NCBI RefSeq assembly: GCF_040954645.1
Contig: NC_092810.1
Coordinates: 76,984,160-77,048,159 of the forward strand
DNA length: 64,000 nucleotides
From: Diabrotica undecimpunctata
Taxonomy: Eukaryota > Arthropoda > Insecta > Coleoptera > Chrysomelidae
Direction: 5' to 3'
The notes under the pieces are model-generated. The model was not told where the DNA came from, ran no database searches, and worked only from the letters and a program-made list of their open reading frames with translations. A program made the position numbers and the translations under genes. This document shows positions 42,294 through 54,053 of this stretch, piece after piece. The number at the start of each line of letters is the position of its first letter. Position 1 is the stretch's first letter.

Positions 42294-42564
42294 CGGTATT
42301 TAGGCGGCACACGCCCTTCCGGTAGGGATCTATGGAGGAGTATCACCGAGCCGCAAGCCCTTATCTCTTGCCGTACTGCTCCACCATAGGCCGATCAGAT
42401 ACCAGCATATTCTAGACTAAGCCGCAGATTCATTTTAGAATTTTAAGCTGCTGCGTTAGCCTTTTTGTTTTCTGTCACCGAGCTGGGGATCGAACTAACA
42501 TCTCTCGCAGTGAAGCGAAGGAGAAGCCAGCCGCCCAGCCCGCTTGGCTATCCGATGGACATCT
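42217..42564 (-). mobile_element. tRNA-derived SINE
   Basis: Flanked by a target duplication GATATTAGAAACAT (42,203-42,216 and 42,565-42,578). On the minus strand its head starts near 42,564 and contains a pol III box A TAGCCAAGCGG (42,540-42,550) and box B GTTCGATCC (42,487-42,495), both fitting the consensus exactly, followed by a roughly 200-bp non-tRNA body. It ends in an (AT)n tail of about 74 bp. The body is GC-richer than its surroundings. Which tRNA it came from cannot be said. Confidence 0.85.
42487..42550 (-). promoter_or_regulatory. Internal RNA polymerase III promoter (boxes A and B)
   Basis: Box A at 42,540-42,550 and box B at 42,487-42,495 on the minus strand, spaced as in tRNA genes (about 44 bases apart). 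They would drive transcription of the SINE through its body. Confidence 0.75.
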
Positions 42565-42899
42565 GATATTAGAAACATCAGAGATGAAAACACTTAGAAA
42601 AATTGATGGTAAGACACTATGGGACAGAGCTAGAAGTACAGATATACGACGTAGATGCAAGGTGGAGAACATCAAGAACTGGTTAATAAATAGAAGAGTA
42701 AAATGGAACGATCATATAAGCCGAATGACAACAAATAGAGTAGTAAAGACGGCAAGAGACGGTTAACCCGTAGGAAGACGATCAGTAGGAAGATCACGAA
42801 AACGATGGAACGGCAACTTACTGGAGACACATTGAAAAATGACAGTCATGTCTATATAAAAAGAAGAAGAAGAAGACACAGGATAAACATTAAAATTGC

Positions 42900-43028
42900 T
42901 GCAAGAAAGATAAAATAAATCAGTCATATTAATGTAGAATAGCAGAGGACAGAGTGTTTAGAGAAAATAATGAATCAGTCATATTAATGTAGAATAGTAG
43001 AGGACAGAGTATTTGTCATAGCTTTGGC
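42900..43028. repeat. Doubled ~40-bp motif, inverted partner of 21,341-21,435
   Basis: CAGTCATATTAATGTAGAAT occurs twice with a spacing like that on the left. Part of the larger inverted duplicate. Confidence 0.8.
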
Positions 43029-43600
43029 CAAGTGCCCAATTAAAAAAAGAGCACAGGTCGTTCAAAAAAGATGGAACTCTAAAAAGAAAATAGAATAGAT
43101 TTAAAAAAATAAAAGCATAAACATGTCTTTTCCTACTTTTTTAATATTGAAAATACGTAAATAGAACATTGAATTAAAATGTAATCTTTGATAATCTGTG
43201 ATAAACCCATCACCTGAACAGTGGCGCCGATATATGTAGTTGAAATTGTTTACACTTATTTTAACTGTTTATTTTGTTATTATCTAGATATGAGTTGCGA
43301 CCGATATCACAAACTTATTTAATTTTCATAAAGAGGCTCTTTAATACCTAAAATTATTACTATACAAATCTGATTCGAAATATCGTCAAAAAGTAATACA
43401 CGGCATGTAAAATTTAAATTTCTAATAAAAAGTAAAAGATTAGGCATTACTTATGGGATTCAACGAACGAGCGTTAAGGAAGATTGAAGTACTAATAAGA
43501 TCACCGCAATCGGACATACCCCGGGTAATGATGAATTAATTAATCGGCTAATTCTTCAGTCACCCCTTTAATATGATTTTGTCAAATTGGTCCTTTTTAG
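43029..43600 (+). repeat. Family-B LINE 5' region
   Basis: Matches 57,300-57,750 inverted (GATTCGAAATATCGTC, CACCTGAACAGTGGCGCCG area). It is missing from the 21-kb copy, where flanking sequences join directly. No open frame. Confidence 0.55.
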
Positions 43601-44575
43601 GACCAACTATTCTAATAACATATGTCTATAACTGTTAAGGGTATATCTAGAGATCAAGAAACTTTACTTTACTTAAACTTATCAGACATATGAGCTAAAT
43701 ACGAATGTAACTTACTTCTAGTGCAGGAAACACATATAGGGCCTAACCTAGGGTATTTGGTATATAGCTGATCGCTGAAAATCACATCATAGATATAGAC
43801 ATGCTATTTCTGTCGGAAAAAAAGCAAAGAATAACTTAAAGTAAGAAAAGACAAAACTAGTCAGCCGAGAGAACCTTTTAACGATGTTGAGCTTGGATCC
43901 ACCATCTACATATTTAATGAAAAATAATACAACTACCGACATTGAGGATTTGAGCACAAAGCTTATTACGAAACCTGGACCAAAAACACTCTACAATGAC
44001 TTATCCGGATGATGAACAACTGTATTCAAATTATGGAGATACCCAAAATTTAGAGACAAGCCAAAGTTGTTACCTTGCTTAAACCTGGCAAAAAAAAGAC
44101 CGGGTACGAAAAACATCCGGTATCAGGGGTGGTATTTTTCAATCTAAATGCCGCTTACGACACCTTAATTTACAGAATATTTCTCCAAAAACTATATGAT
44201 ATCCCCTTAGATAACAAGCTCACTTACATTGTCTGCGTATGCCAACATAAGAGAATATTTTTTGTATCACTCACTGGTAAGAATAGCAGATGAAGAACGG
44301 GGTAGCATAAAGGCACCTACACTGTATAACATTTACACAAACAAACGATCCATACCGGTAGATACTAGGACTTCTATTATATAGACGAGACACCTAATAT
44401 TGCACAATAAAAATAAACTATGAATCAATTTTCAGCCAAAACCCCTGAAAAACTCGTGGGTGTTCCTTCAATTTCCTCAACATAGACGTTTTCACAAAAC
44501 TGTACATCCAATCTTGTCATAAAATCATTGAACTGTAGACTTCCTATAAAGAAGGCTATTTTGAGATAGCCTTCT
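43601..44575 (+). pseudogene. Family-B LINE ORF2 fragment
   Basis: Contains ENLLTMLSLDPPSTYL, IPKIWRQAKVVTLLKPGKKK, and VVFFNLNAAYDTLIYRIFLQKLYD (RT motif A region with the catalytic Asp) at 44,075-44,293. Then APTLYNIYTN-like and LDETPNIAQ-like pieces with stops. RT block between LLKPGKK and VSGVVF is deleted. Confidence 0.75.
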
Positions 44576-45147
44576 ATCGAGATATCATATGTAGTACACA
44601 AATAAGACCAGAACTAAAATATTAAAAAAGCTTTATACAATATATCGCAGAAGATTGGATAAAATAAAAGTAGTTTTTATTAATCAGATGCTTACATAAA
44701 ATATACAAAGACATACTCACGTAAACAAAATATATTACGAAATTTCTGTAATTAAAAAAAAATCAAGGTCGGCATTGAACTAATAAAATTATATTAAATA
44801 AAAAAAAGAACATCTTTAAAAATACAGAAAAAATAAAATTTTCTATGCAAGCGAACATTCCATTAAATAATAAGCTCAAAATCTTTTTGTATCTACATAC
44901 CTGTTTTTTAAAGAACCAGTTACATTTTAGTACTTAGTTATACCAGGTAATATGATATCCTCTGTTACACAGTGTAATGCGTATGACATTCCACTGTCTA
45001 CAAACAGTAGATAAAAATAAGGAGCCCATATAAACCGTTCCGGGTATATGTTGAAAATATACGGTATAATCGCACAGTTGCCAAACTCTCAGAGCTTACT
45101 TAAACCGATAAACGTATGGTTCAAATATACAATGAAGAAGATCTGAA
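44576..45147 (+). repeat. Direct repeat copy 1 (pair with 48,110-48,614)
   Basis: Starts with a small hairpin AAGGCTATTTTGAGATAGCCTT and runs to GATCTGAACGACC. Copy 2 at 48,110-48,614 is about 75-80% similar, ending in the same words. The left palindrome arm begins exactly at this shared end. Confidence 0.7.
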
Positions 45148-46537
45148 CGACCAGCTTCACCTTCTATCCAAATATAACAATGACCTTTGTTATCCTTGGC
45201 GCTATGGATACCAAGATTGTAAATACATAATTGACGCTTATAATATACAATATTTATTAGAATTCTCGGAAGGGGAAGAGTTTTTCTTTAAATCAAAACA
45301 AAAGGTTTCCACTTCTGGTTGATAGTTGCTTATCTTTATGTCTAGCTTTCTTCTAGATTGTGCATTTTCAGCTTCTTCTAAGTGCACATTTTTTCTTTTT
45401 TTAACTTGCTTAATTGTTCGTTATCTGCGCAACTTTTAATTTCTAATTCGAAACAATCACATCTACTACAAGTAACTTCTTTCAACTTTTTTCTTTGAAG
45501 ATTAAATCGTGTTAAAAACATTTTTTTGTAAAACAAAAATTTAACAAGGTCATTGTCTGCTTCTTTAATATACAATTCATACATTTTACTTAGTGTTATG
45601 TCTTTTGTTAGGTATTCTCTTTCTGCGTTAGCTCTTCTGTAATGTGACTGTTATAGAAAAATTTAAGCAATAACTGCCACTACTTCTTAATCTAAACGCC
45701 TCAACAAGTTGCCAACGTCACCATTGTTAACAACGTTTATGTACATATGTTGCCAAATATTCGATTTACAATCATTAAAACGCTCGCAAGAGGCGCTTGG
45801 TCTACTGATGCAAAACTAATACACAAAAATTAGTCGCTTGCTCTAGTTATGCAAAATTCAAAATCCAAAATAAAAAGAAAGGCACTTAATCTTTTTAAAT
45901 ATATTTGGTTATCCCTTACTAACAGGTTAATGGGATTTATTACGTAGATAGTTTATGCTTTTTTCCACCTTCTTCTTTAAGTGCCATCTTCTATCGAAGG
46001 TTGGAAATCACCATGGCTATACGGACTCTGTTGACTGCCGCTCTAAAAAGTTCTGCACTACTGCTTTCAAACCATTCCCTTAGGTTTTTAAGCCAGGATA
46101 TTTTTCGTCTATAACTATTCTAATTATGTGTATAAATATTAAGAGTATATCTAGAGATAAAGACACTCCACTTTACATATGCGCTTAACAAAATGCAGAA
46201 AGCACATAGATGGCCAATCCTATGGTATTTGGTATTAAGCTGATCGCTGAAAATTACATATTAAATGCAGGCAAAGAAGCAAAGAAAAACTTATAATGAA
46301 AGAAAACAAAACCAGTCAGCTGAGAGAACCTTTCAACGATGTTGAGCTTGGATCCGCTATCCACGTATATAATGAACAATATTACGGCTCCTGGCTGAGG
46401 ATCTGAGCACAAAACTAACTCTAAAATTTGAACCAAAAATACAACAATGGCTAATATCCAAAGTCTTTAGACAAGCAAAGCAAAGACAAAGTTGTTGCCT
46501 TGCTTAAACCTGGCAAACACTCCAACGACCACAAAAT
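45148..46537 (-). repeat. Left arm of a 1.39-kb inverted repeat
   Basis: Nearly identical to the reverse complement of 48,865-50,255: I see four or five substitutions and one single-base length change. It contains part of the CGGQN transposon (cut in mid-gene at 45,148), a LINE 3' end and the family-B ORF2 start. Confidence 0.93.
45378..45584 (-). pseudogene. Transposase-like protein, N-terminal fragment in left arm
   Basis: Same protein as at 49,818: MYELYIKEADNDLVKFLFYK and the CSRCDCFELEIKSC pair, but a one-base change in a T/A run shifts the frame at residue 63 and ends it after KEKMCT. The arm stops before the catalytic region. Confidence 0.7.
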
Positions 46538-47840
46538 CTATCGGCCAATATATCTATTTATTTTGTCAGCTATACAAAATACTTCTGCACGTGATCCTTA
46601 ATATAAATCGATAATAGAAGAAAAACTCAAATTAAAAAAAAGTGGCTATATATGACAGGTTAAATCATATACGTCTCAAATACTAAATCTTGCCCAACAC
46701 AGCAAAGAGAAGTACGAAAAATATCAGGTATGAGGAGTGGATTTGTTAATCTTAATGCCACTTACGACACCTTAAATTATAGGGTATTTCTTCAAAATCT
46801 ATGTAATATCCCCTGAGGTAATAAACTCACTTGTATTATCCGCGTATGCCTACACAACAGAAAATTTTTCGTATCACTCATTGGTAAGAATAGCAGATGG
46901 AGAACGTAGAATAACTGTCTCTTTGGGGTCCTGTAATGGCACCTACTCTGTATAACATTTACACAACTCATACCAGTAAATACTAGGACTTTTATTATGT
47001 AGACGATACATTATCTATTGTTGCACAGCCAAAAACTTTTGTTGGTGAAGTGGAGAAAAATCTAAATCATACCTTAAATACAACAAAAATAGATTATAAC
47101 TCAATTTTAAGCCAAACCCCGAAAAAAGTCAGGTGTGCTCCTTCAATGTCCCTAACAGAGACACTTTCACAAATCTGAATATATACCTGAACCAATAGTG
47201 TCATGAAATCCTTAAACTCTGGACTCGCTATAAATAGCTTGAAGATAGTTTCTATCACACTTTGTCATTCACAGTACTTTTTTTAAAATCAAATGCCAAA
47301 CTAGAACCAGAAAATAATATTCTCTGCAAACTTGTCAGCTAAAAATGTGAAGCACATCCTTCCACCCCTAAAACGTAGACGCTTGAACTCTATGCTTCTG
47401 CTGCCTAATATACCTTGATAGTATAAGTCACACCAACACATATTTAACACGTAGATTTAGTTATAAATTAGTCAGCCAAATTCTGCAAATATTAAGACTC
47501 ACATCCATACATAAGCTATACAATATCGTAGCTATCAATCCACCTAATATCCGAAGATAAGTAGCTAGAGAGCAAAAGAAACAAAGTCCAGATTCGTAAC
47601 ATCCACTCCACGAATATCAGCCCATTTTATGACTAAAATCAAGAAAAAAATGGCTATATCAACAAATCTGCAAGATATTAAACAAAAATAAGCTGCTCCT
47701 CGCCATCTGATCCCTCGAAAGGAACTTCCTTATGGTAGTTATCTTTATTAAATCTGCCAGGAGGACTCTGGCCTGCAAACACCGGTTAACTTGTGTGCAT
47801 GTGGGGTGGTACAAGACTTATTACACTTTCTTAGTAAACT
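46538..47840 (+). pseudogene. Family-B LINE RT to 3' end
   Basis: Continues directly out of the left arm: VVALLKPGKHSNDHKIYRPI, then NLLPNTAKRST-like, motif A (VNLNATYDTLNY-like), SLGSCNGTYSV-like motif B, and a C-terminal AAPRHLIPRKELPYGSYLY and CACGVVQDLLHFL knuckle near 47,690-47,830. Many stops. It shows that the left arm's inner end is native sequence. Confidence 0.7.
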
Positions 47841-48864
47841 TTACCATTCGAATCGCTCTTTTCTGAAGGGACAAGGTTTATTTATGTGAACTGAACATGT
47901 ATAGTACAGTCAGAAAGCTATTACTTATAAAGATCATTGCAAATTTGACACTAACTCCACTTATATTGATTACATATTACCCATAAATAGGAGATAAAAC
48001 ATTCAGAAATATGTAATATTGGTGAAGTTGTATAATTCGTGTTCGATAAATTAATCAGTCTTCCCCTTTTTGTGCACTACTACCCATTTTAACAAAAAAT
48101 ATCTATTTTAGCACATAAATATTTATTTTGAGATAACCTTCTATCCAGAATTATATGTAGTACACAGATAAAAAAAATAAAATAATAAAATAGAAGAAAT
48201 AAAATAATAAAAAGCTGTATATAAGATATCATGAAACAATGGATGAAATAAAAGAAGTTCTTATTAACCGGATTCTTAAATAAAACGTATAAAGACATAC
48301 TCACGTTAAAAAAATATATTAGATAATTTTCGCATATGAAAAAACACATCCAACTTGGTAATGAAATCCTTTTGTATCTATAAATCTATTTTTAGAAAAG
48401 CACGTACCTACCAAAAACAGGTATTTGGTAGTACACATATCTGTTACATACTGTAATGCGTATGAATGATAACAAAAGTAAGGAGTCCATATGAACCGTT
48501 TAGAATATCCGCTGGAAATAAACGGCTTAATCCCATAGTTGCCAAACTATCAGAGCTTACTTAAACCTATATACTTATGGTTCCAATATACACGGAAAAA
48601 GATCTGAACGACCCCTATAATATATACACGTGAACTAAGCGATATACATTCATGATACAGGGGTACTTAGGGGCTCCACAAAATTTTTAAAAATTATGAA
48701 ACTATACATGTTGACGAATCGACAGAGCCAATATTATGGAATGGTCAAGTGAGCTCCGTATATCGGTGGCCACTTGACCATGGAGCTCACTTGAACCCGA
48801 ATTTTAACATGGGCGGAGTCCACTTTATGCCGTAGATATATATATATATATAATATATATATAT
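47841..48864. other. Spacer with direct repeat copy 2 and a short AT run
   Basis: 48,110-48,614 is the second copy of the repeat at 44,576-45,147. 48,836-48,866 is an imperfect (AT)n run that borders the right arm. The remainder is unassigned; it includes an imperfect inverted pair (GGTCAAGTGAGCTC / GGAGCTCACTTGA at 48,740-48,795). Confidence 0.55.
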
Positions 48865-50255
48865 ATTTTGTGGTCGTTGGAGTGTTTGCCAGGTTTAAGC
48901 AAGGCAACAACTTTGTCTTTGCTTTGCTTGTCTAAAGACTTTGGATATTAGCCATTGTTGTATTTTTGGTTCAAATTTTAGAGTTAGTTTTGTGCTCAGA
49001 TCCTCAGCCAGGAGCCGTAATATTGTTCATTATATACGTGGATAGCGGATCCAAGCTCAACATCGTTGAAAGGTTCTCTCAGCTGACTGGTTTTGTTTTC
49101 TTTCATTATAAGTTTTTCTTTGCTTCTTTGCCTCCATTTAATATGTAATTTTCAGCGATCAGCTTAATACCAAATACCATAGGATTGGCCATCTATGTGC
49201 TTTCTGCATTTTGTTAAGCGCATATGTAAAGTGGAGTGTCTTTATCTCTAGATATACTCTTAATATTTATACACATAATTAGAATAGTTATAGACGAAAA
49301 ATATCCTGGCTTAAAAACCTAAGGGAATGGTTTGAAAGCAGTAGTGCAGAACTTTTTAGAGCGGCAGTCAACAGAGTCCGTATAGCCATGGTGATTTCCA
49401 ACCTTCGATAGAAGATGGCACTTAAAGAAGAAGGTGGAAAAAAGCATAAACTATCTACGTAATAAATCCCATTAACCTGTTAGTAAGGGATAACCAAATA
49501 TATTTAAAAAGATTAAGTGCCTTTCTTTTTATTTTGGATTTTGAATTTTGCATAACTAGAGCAAGCGACTAATTTTTGTGTATTAGTTTTGCATCAGTAG
49601 ACCAAGCGCCTCTTGCGAGCGTTTTAATGATTGTAAATCGAATATTTGGCAACATATGTACATAAACGTTGTTAACAATGGTGACGTTGGCAACTTGTTG
49701 AGGCGTTTAGATTAAAAAGTAGTGGCAGTTATTGCTTAAATTTTTCTATAATAGTCACATTACAGAAGAGCTAACGCAGAAAGAGAATACCTAACAAAAG
49801 ACATAACACTAAGTAAAATGTATGAATTGTATATTAAAGAAGCAGACAATGACCTTGTTAAATTTTTGTTTTACAAAAAAATGTTTTTAACACGATTTAA
49901 TCTTCAAAGAAAAAAGTTGAAAGAAGTTACTTGTAGTAGATGTGATTTTTTCGAATTAGAAATTAAAAGTTGCGCAGATAACGAACAATTAAGCAAGTTA
50001 AAAAAAAGAAAAAATGTGCACTTAGAAGAAGCTGAAAATGCACAATCTAGAAGAAAGCTAGACATAAAGATAAGCAACTATCAACCAGAAGTGGAAACCT
50101 TTTGTTTTGATTTAAAGAAAAACTCTTCCCCTTCCGAGAATTCTAATAAATATTGTATATTATAAGCGTCAATTATGTATTTACAATCTTGGTATCCATA
50201 GCGCCAAGGATAACAAAGGTCATTGTTATATTTGGATAGAAGGTGAAGCTGGTCG
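48865..50255 (+). repeat. Right arm of the 1.39-kb inverted repeat
   Basis: Mirror of 45,148-46,537. Left to right: family-B ORF2 start (inverted), a LINE C-terminal tail (SWLKNLREWFESSSAELFRA, plus strand, 49,305-49,410) and the start of the CGGQN transposon. Its outer end runs without a break into the rest of that transposon, so the outer end is native here. Confidence 0.93.
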
Positions 50256-51133
50256 GGGAGCCCAGGACGTAGGCATTTGTCTTAAGAAACATATTGAAGA
50301 AAATGTTACTTCTGCGAGACATGTAATTTTTTGGTCAGACTCTTGTGGCGGCCAAAACCGCAACATCAAAATAGTTTTGATTCTGAAAACGATTTTGGAA
50401 ACTCATCCTACCATTGAAAAAATTACATTACGCTATTTCCTTCCTAGTCATAGCTTTTACCCAGTGGTAGTGATTTTGGAGATTTTGAAAATGCCCTAAA
50501 ATTTCAACAACGTTTATATATATCGTTGATGATTAAATAAACGTGATGAAAAAATCCCGTAAAAAGAAACCACTAGTAGTTCACAGAATGAAAAAAGAAG
50601 AATTCGTTGGAACAAAGAAGTTAGAAACTATGATTACAAACCGTAAGTCAGACATAGAAAACAGTAAGGCTGGTTTAAAACAAGAGAAATTTAAATAAGA
50701 AAGGATATACCACTCATTATTTTTATGAAAACTTAACACTAGTGAAGTTGAAGTAAATCTTTACAAGGATTTTTAAAAAGGACGGCATGTTGCAATGCAA
50801 TCCGTAAGTAACCACTTGATTCCTCTTTGGCCCACAGGCAAGCCACTTTTTGTGCCCAAGCTTAACGACAATCTTTAACGCACCTAATACCAAATGATGC
50901 AAAACCTTTGTATTGCTCTCTTTTCAGAAACAATACAATAGAAGACGACATTAAAAGATTTTATATTTTTGATTAATTTCTTAAGTAATATAAAATATTC
51001 AAAAACAACGACTATTTTTGTCATACCCAAATAGCTTGAAATAGCTTGTGGCCTACCAATAATTCACTAAAAGTGATATTTTAGTTACTCATCACTAGAC
51101 CAAACGACCTCCATGTCGCTTGGTCTACTGATG
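49592..51133 (+). mobile_element. DNA transposon with CATCAGTAGACCAAGCG inverted repeats
   Basis: CATCAGTAGACCAAGCG at 49,592-49,608 is matched by its exact reverse complement at 51,117-51,133, with weaker similarity continuing outward. Extra copies of AGACCAAGCGAC-like words occur near both ends (49,557; 51,098), resembling subterminal repeats. It encloses the CGGQN protein. Superfamily not assigned; no clear target duplication. Confidence 0.65.
49818..50960 (+). pseudogene. Putative transposase with CGGQN motif (DUF7869-like)
   Basis: 49,818-50,165 is an open frame: MYELYIKEADNDLVKFLFYK, a CSRCDFFELEIKSC Cys pair, then a charged helix with RKLDIKISNYQPEVETFCFD. After a frameshift near 50,150 the reading continues YNLGIHSAKDNKGHCYIWIE, GRGAQDVGICLKKHI, and VIFWSDSCGGQNRNIKI, then LRYFLPSHSF. 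Near 50,780-50,940 a C-terminal part (PLWPTGKPLFVPKLN) remains. This architecture, with SDxCGGQN following a beta strand like a catalytic Asp of an RNase-H-like fold, is shared by many uncharacterised arthropod transposon proteins (DUF7869-type, from memory). At least three frame breaks. Confidence 0.55.
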
Positions 51134-51929
51134 TATAACACAATTACACAATGTGGCGAAAATCGTAAGTCGACCAAAAGACTTTTTTTTTTTGTTTTTC
51201 TTTAATATTGGACAAGTTACTATTTCGCACTTATAAGAAACATAAAAAACTGTATTCGAAAACAAAAAATTAGGACAATTGTAACATATAGTGAATTTTA
51301 ATAGAGTGAATACTTTAAAGTCAAATATCTCCAAATCATATTTTGGCACTTGGTCAAGTGATGAATTACGCCGTCCATATAAAATTACGAGACAATATTC
51401 ATATGCTGTGGACAAATCGTCATAATTGCGTTATATTGATATGTATACGATAATCAGCTGTAAAAGTCATTGCCTTTTTTTTGCCGTATCATATTTTAGC
51501 ATAGTCTTCTGATTTATTTTGTAGTATGTTAACTAAACCGGTTTAGTTTGCGTGAAATGAATCCACAATTCGTCTAATAATATTATGTTTTTAAAACAGT
51601 TGTGTTTTTATGCTCATCCGTTCACTTTTTGTAAAGCAGTCTGTGTAAATATTAGGGATTTATTTATATAATCCTTTTGTATATATAATTTTTTTATTGA
51701 TTTTACTTTTTAGATAAAGTTTCATAATTATAGTCCTCTTGCTTTTATTATCTATGGTAATACATATACATACCCAATTCGAAAGGGAGAAAACCAGCGG
51801 TTTCTAGATTAAACATAGACATTCTTCTCTCTATCTCCCTCTATGTTATATAAAGATCATCGTCATCGCATAGTTAAAACACAGCAAGATTCTATTGCCT
51901 TTTCTTCTTTTTGTCTCCTCATTTCTATT
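51134..51929. other. AT-rich spacer
   Basis: A minus-strand frame of 96 codons (51,125-51,415) has no recognisable motif and is probably chance. Nothing else identified. Confidence 0.4.
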
Positions 51930-53050
51930 GTAAACTCAGCCACGTAAATGACGTTTTAAAAATTTGTCAATATTTCTGAGGTGCCTTTCCTGGGATAATT
52001 TTTTTAAGCCTAGTTCGTTTGATTACAAGTAATTGATTTGATAGCTTCCAACAGAGAAGTATTGATTGTAGGTAGAATAGCAAGTGTTGATAAATATGAT
52101 GGGTCGGTAGGTAGTCTCATTATTCCTAAATCTGATCATATGTTACCTCCACCCTTCATTTGTAGACATCGTCTCGTGGCATTCTCCCAATTTAACTTGG
52201 TAATGCAGTTATTGAGAGAGCCTTTGGATATAGCTAGCTGAACGTTGGAGTTGAGATTGAGTTTCTTGTACGACATTGCTATCTTTATATATGTGTTTGA
52301 CATTGGCATTAGTTCCGTTCGTATTGGTTAGTACTCGGACCTTTGTAAGTCGGAAAATACCTCTGATGGCTTTTCTAGCAATCCTGATTCCTGATCTAAT
52401 TAATACGTTCTTGTCACATATCCACACATTAGCATTGGTTTAATCACTGTTTTATATATCCTGTTTTTAGAGATTCGTATTAGACTTCTGGATTTAAAAG
52501 TGTTATAAAGGTTATATATACATCAATTAGCTACCTGAATATTCCCTTTTATTTCTTATGTGACAACGTTATCTACGATATCTTAAACGCTGCAATCTTT
52601 CAAAATGATATGGCTTTATCGTAAGGCGTTACGTTATGCCCCACTCTACATCCTCTCTTTTGTATGTTAAAGAACATTTATTTGATTTTTTTATTAGTGA
52701 CTATTAGACCGTTTTTTTTGCTGCTAATAGCATTATTTTATAGCATTCTAATATTTAATTTATGGATTAAATCCAGATAGCAAATAGATATTCTTCACTT
52801 TTTCGAAGAAATATTATTCTAACACACAAAATTAATAAATTGCCAAAACCTTCCTTGCATATTCTGTTCACTTATGAGGGGCAGCAATATCAGTACCAAA
52901 ATAAGGCGTATAGTCCTGGACTGGCTAGTTGTTGGATAATAGGAAGCATGAGTCTAGCAATTTTATTGCTTTCGGGACTGCACCAGGTATCGGGGAGCAG
53001 AAATATCATTACCAAGTTAATGCATATAGAAATTGTTGCTTGAACTTTAT
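51930..53050. repeat. Repeat R, fullest copy
   Basis: Aligned copies: 24,990-25,760, 55,800-56,740 and 58,130-58,860. On the minus strand it has weak protein-like readings (KHIYKDSNVVQETQSQLQRS, 52,209-52,427) conserved between copies with substitutions, so it may derive from an old coding element that I do not recognise. It normally continues into repeat C; here family E has inserted at the junction. Confidence 0.65.
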
Positions 53051-53317
53051 TATTATTAACATCATTTAATCTTCGCTTATCCACTGCTAGACATAGATCT
53101 CCCTCATGATTTTCCATCTATTTCGATCTTGTGCCTCTTGCATCCAATTCCTATGACAACGTTTTAGATCGTCAGTCCAACGTGTTGGTGGACGACCTCT
53201 GCTTCGGTAGGCATCATCTCTTGGTCTCCATTCCAGTATCCGCTTGTTCATCTATTATCTGTCATTCGAGCCACGTGACCTGCCCAGTTCCATTTCAGTG
53301 TTGCTACTCTCTCTACT

Positions 53318-54053
53318 AGGATACAGTTTCTATGCTACATTCGCTTAAAAGTCTGTCTGAAAGAGCAGGATTAAAGATAAACTTTGAGAAAACTAAACTT
53401 ATGACAAATCTCGTAATGAGTGGAAATATAACTATCGACAATAATACCATACAACAAACAGACACTTACAAATATCTGTGACACGAGATCAAAATAAACA
53501 GAGACAATCAAACAAATGAAATACAGAGGCGAATAGGCCTGACATGGGCAGCATTTGGCAAACTAAGCCATATTCTAAAAAGTTCAATTCCCATGTGTCT
53601 CAAGCGAAAAGTTTATAACCAATGTGTTTTGCCTGTACAAACTTATGGAGCAGAGACTTTAACACTCACGCAGAAATCTGCGAATAAACTAAGAGTTACA
53701 CAACGAGCCATGGAACGTGCAATGCTGAATGTGAGCCTCCGAGACCACATAACAAACCGACAAATCAGGCAAAGATCAGGAGTTCAAGACGTCATCGAAA
53801 GAACCACGAGACTTAAGTGGAACTGGGCAGGACACTTAGCCAGAACACAAGATGGACGATGGACAAGACGAATTATGGAATGGAGGCCCAGAAATTATAA
53901 AAGAAGCCGAGGACGACCACCGACTAGATGGACCGACGACATAAAAAGAGTAGCGGGAAACTGGCTACAAGCGGCCCAGTGTAGAGAACACTGGAAAGAA
54001 CTGAGGGAGGCCTATGTCCAGCAGTGGACGGGATTGGCTGATTGATGATGATG
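53318..54053 (+). mobile_element. Family-E LINE copy nested in another family-E copy
   Basis: A 12-bp target duplication ACTCTCTCTACT (53,306-53,317 and 54,054-54,065) and a GATGATGATG tail define the insert. It is inverted relative to its host copy. Confidence 0.88.
53340..54047 (+). pseudogene. Family-E LINE RT thumb and C-terminal tail
   Basis: KSLSERAGLKINFEKTKLM, TYKYL followed by a TGA, then from 53,593 open to the end: CVLPVQTYGAETLTL, QRAMERAMLNVSLRD, WNWAGHLARTQDGRW, RSRGRPPTRWTDDIKR, and HWKELREAYVQQWTG. One stop separates the blocks. 5' truncation removed EN and most of RT. Confidence 0.85.

Larger units (their letters stand above)
41515..42840 (+). pseudogene. Family-A LINE, RT to C-terminus, interrupted by a SINE
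   Basis: VIHLLYAREIPLGKIK, DNGIRQGYFLSPLLFNLIMD (motif B), then frameshifted ICCANDAILLF (motif C with ANDA instead of ADDA), FKYLAITLFSYG, and [21 protein letters not shown] enters at 42,217. The frame resumes at 42,584 with MKTLRKIDGKTLWDRAR and ends KRWNGNLLETH. (GAA)n tail at 42,862-42,875. The copy matches 21,440-22,240 inverted. Confidence 0.85.

Noticed and set aside
42487..42550. A genuine tRNA gene
   Set aside because: The A and B boxes fit, but the sequence does not fold as a cloverleaf that I can draw, and it is embedded in a SINE with target duplication and tail.
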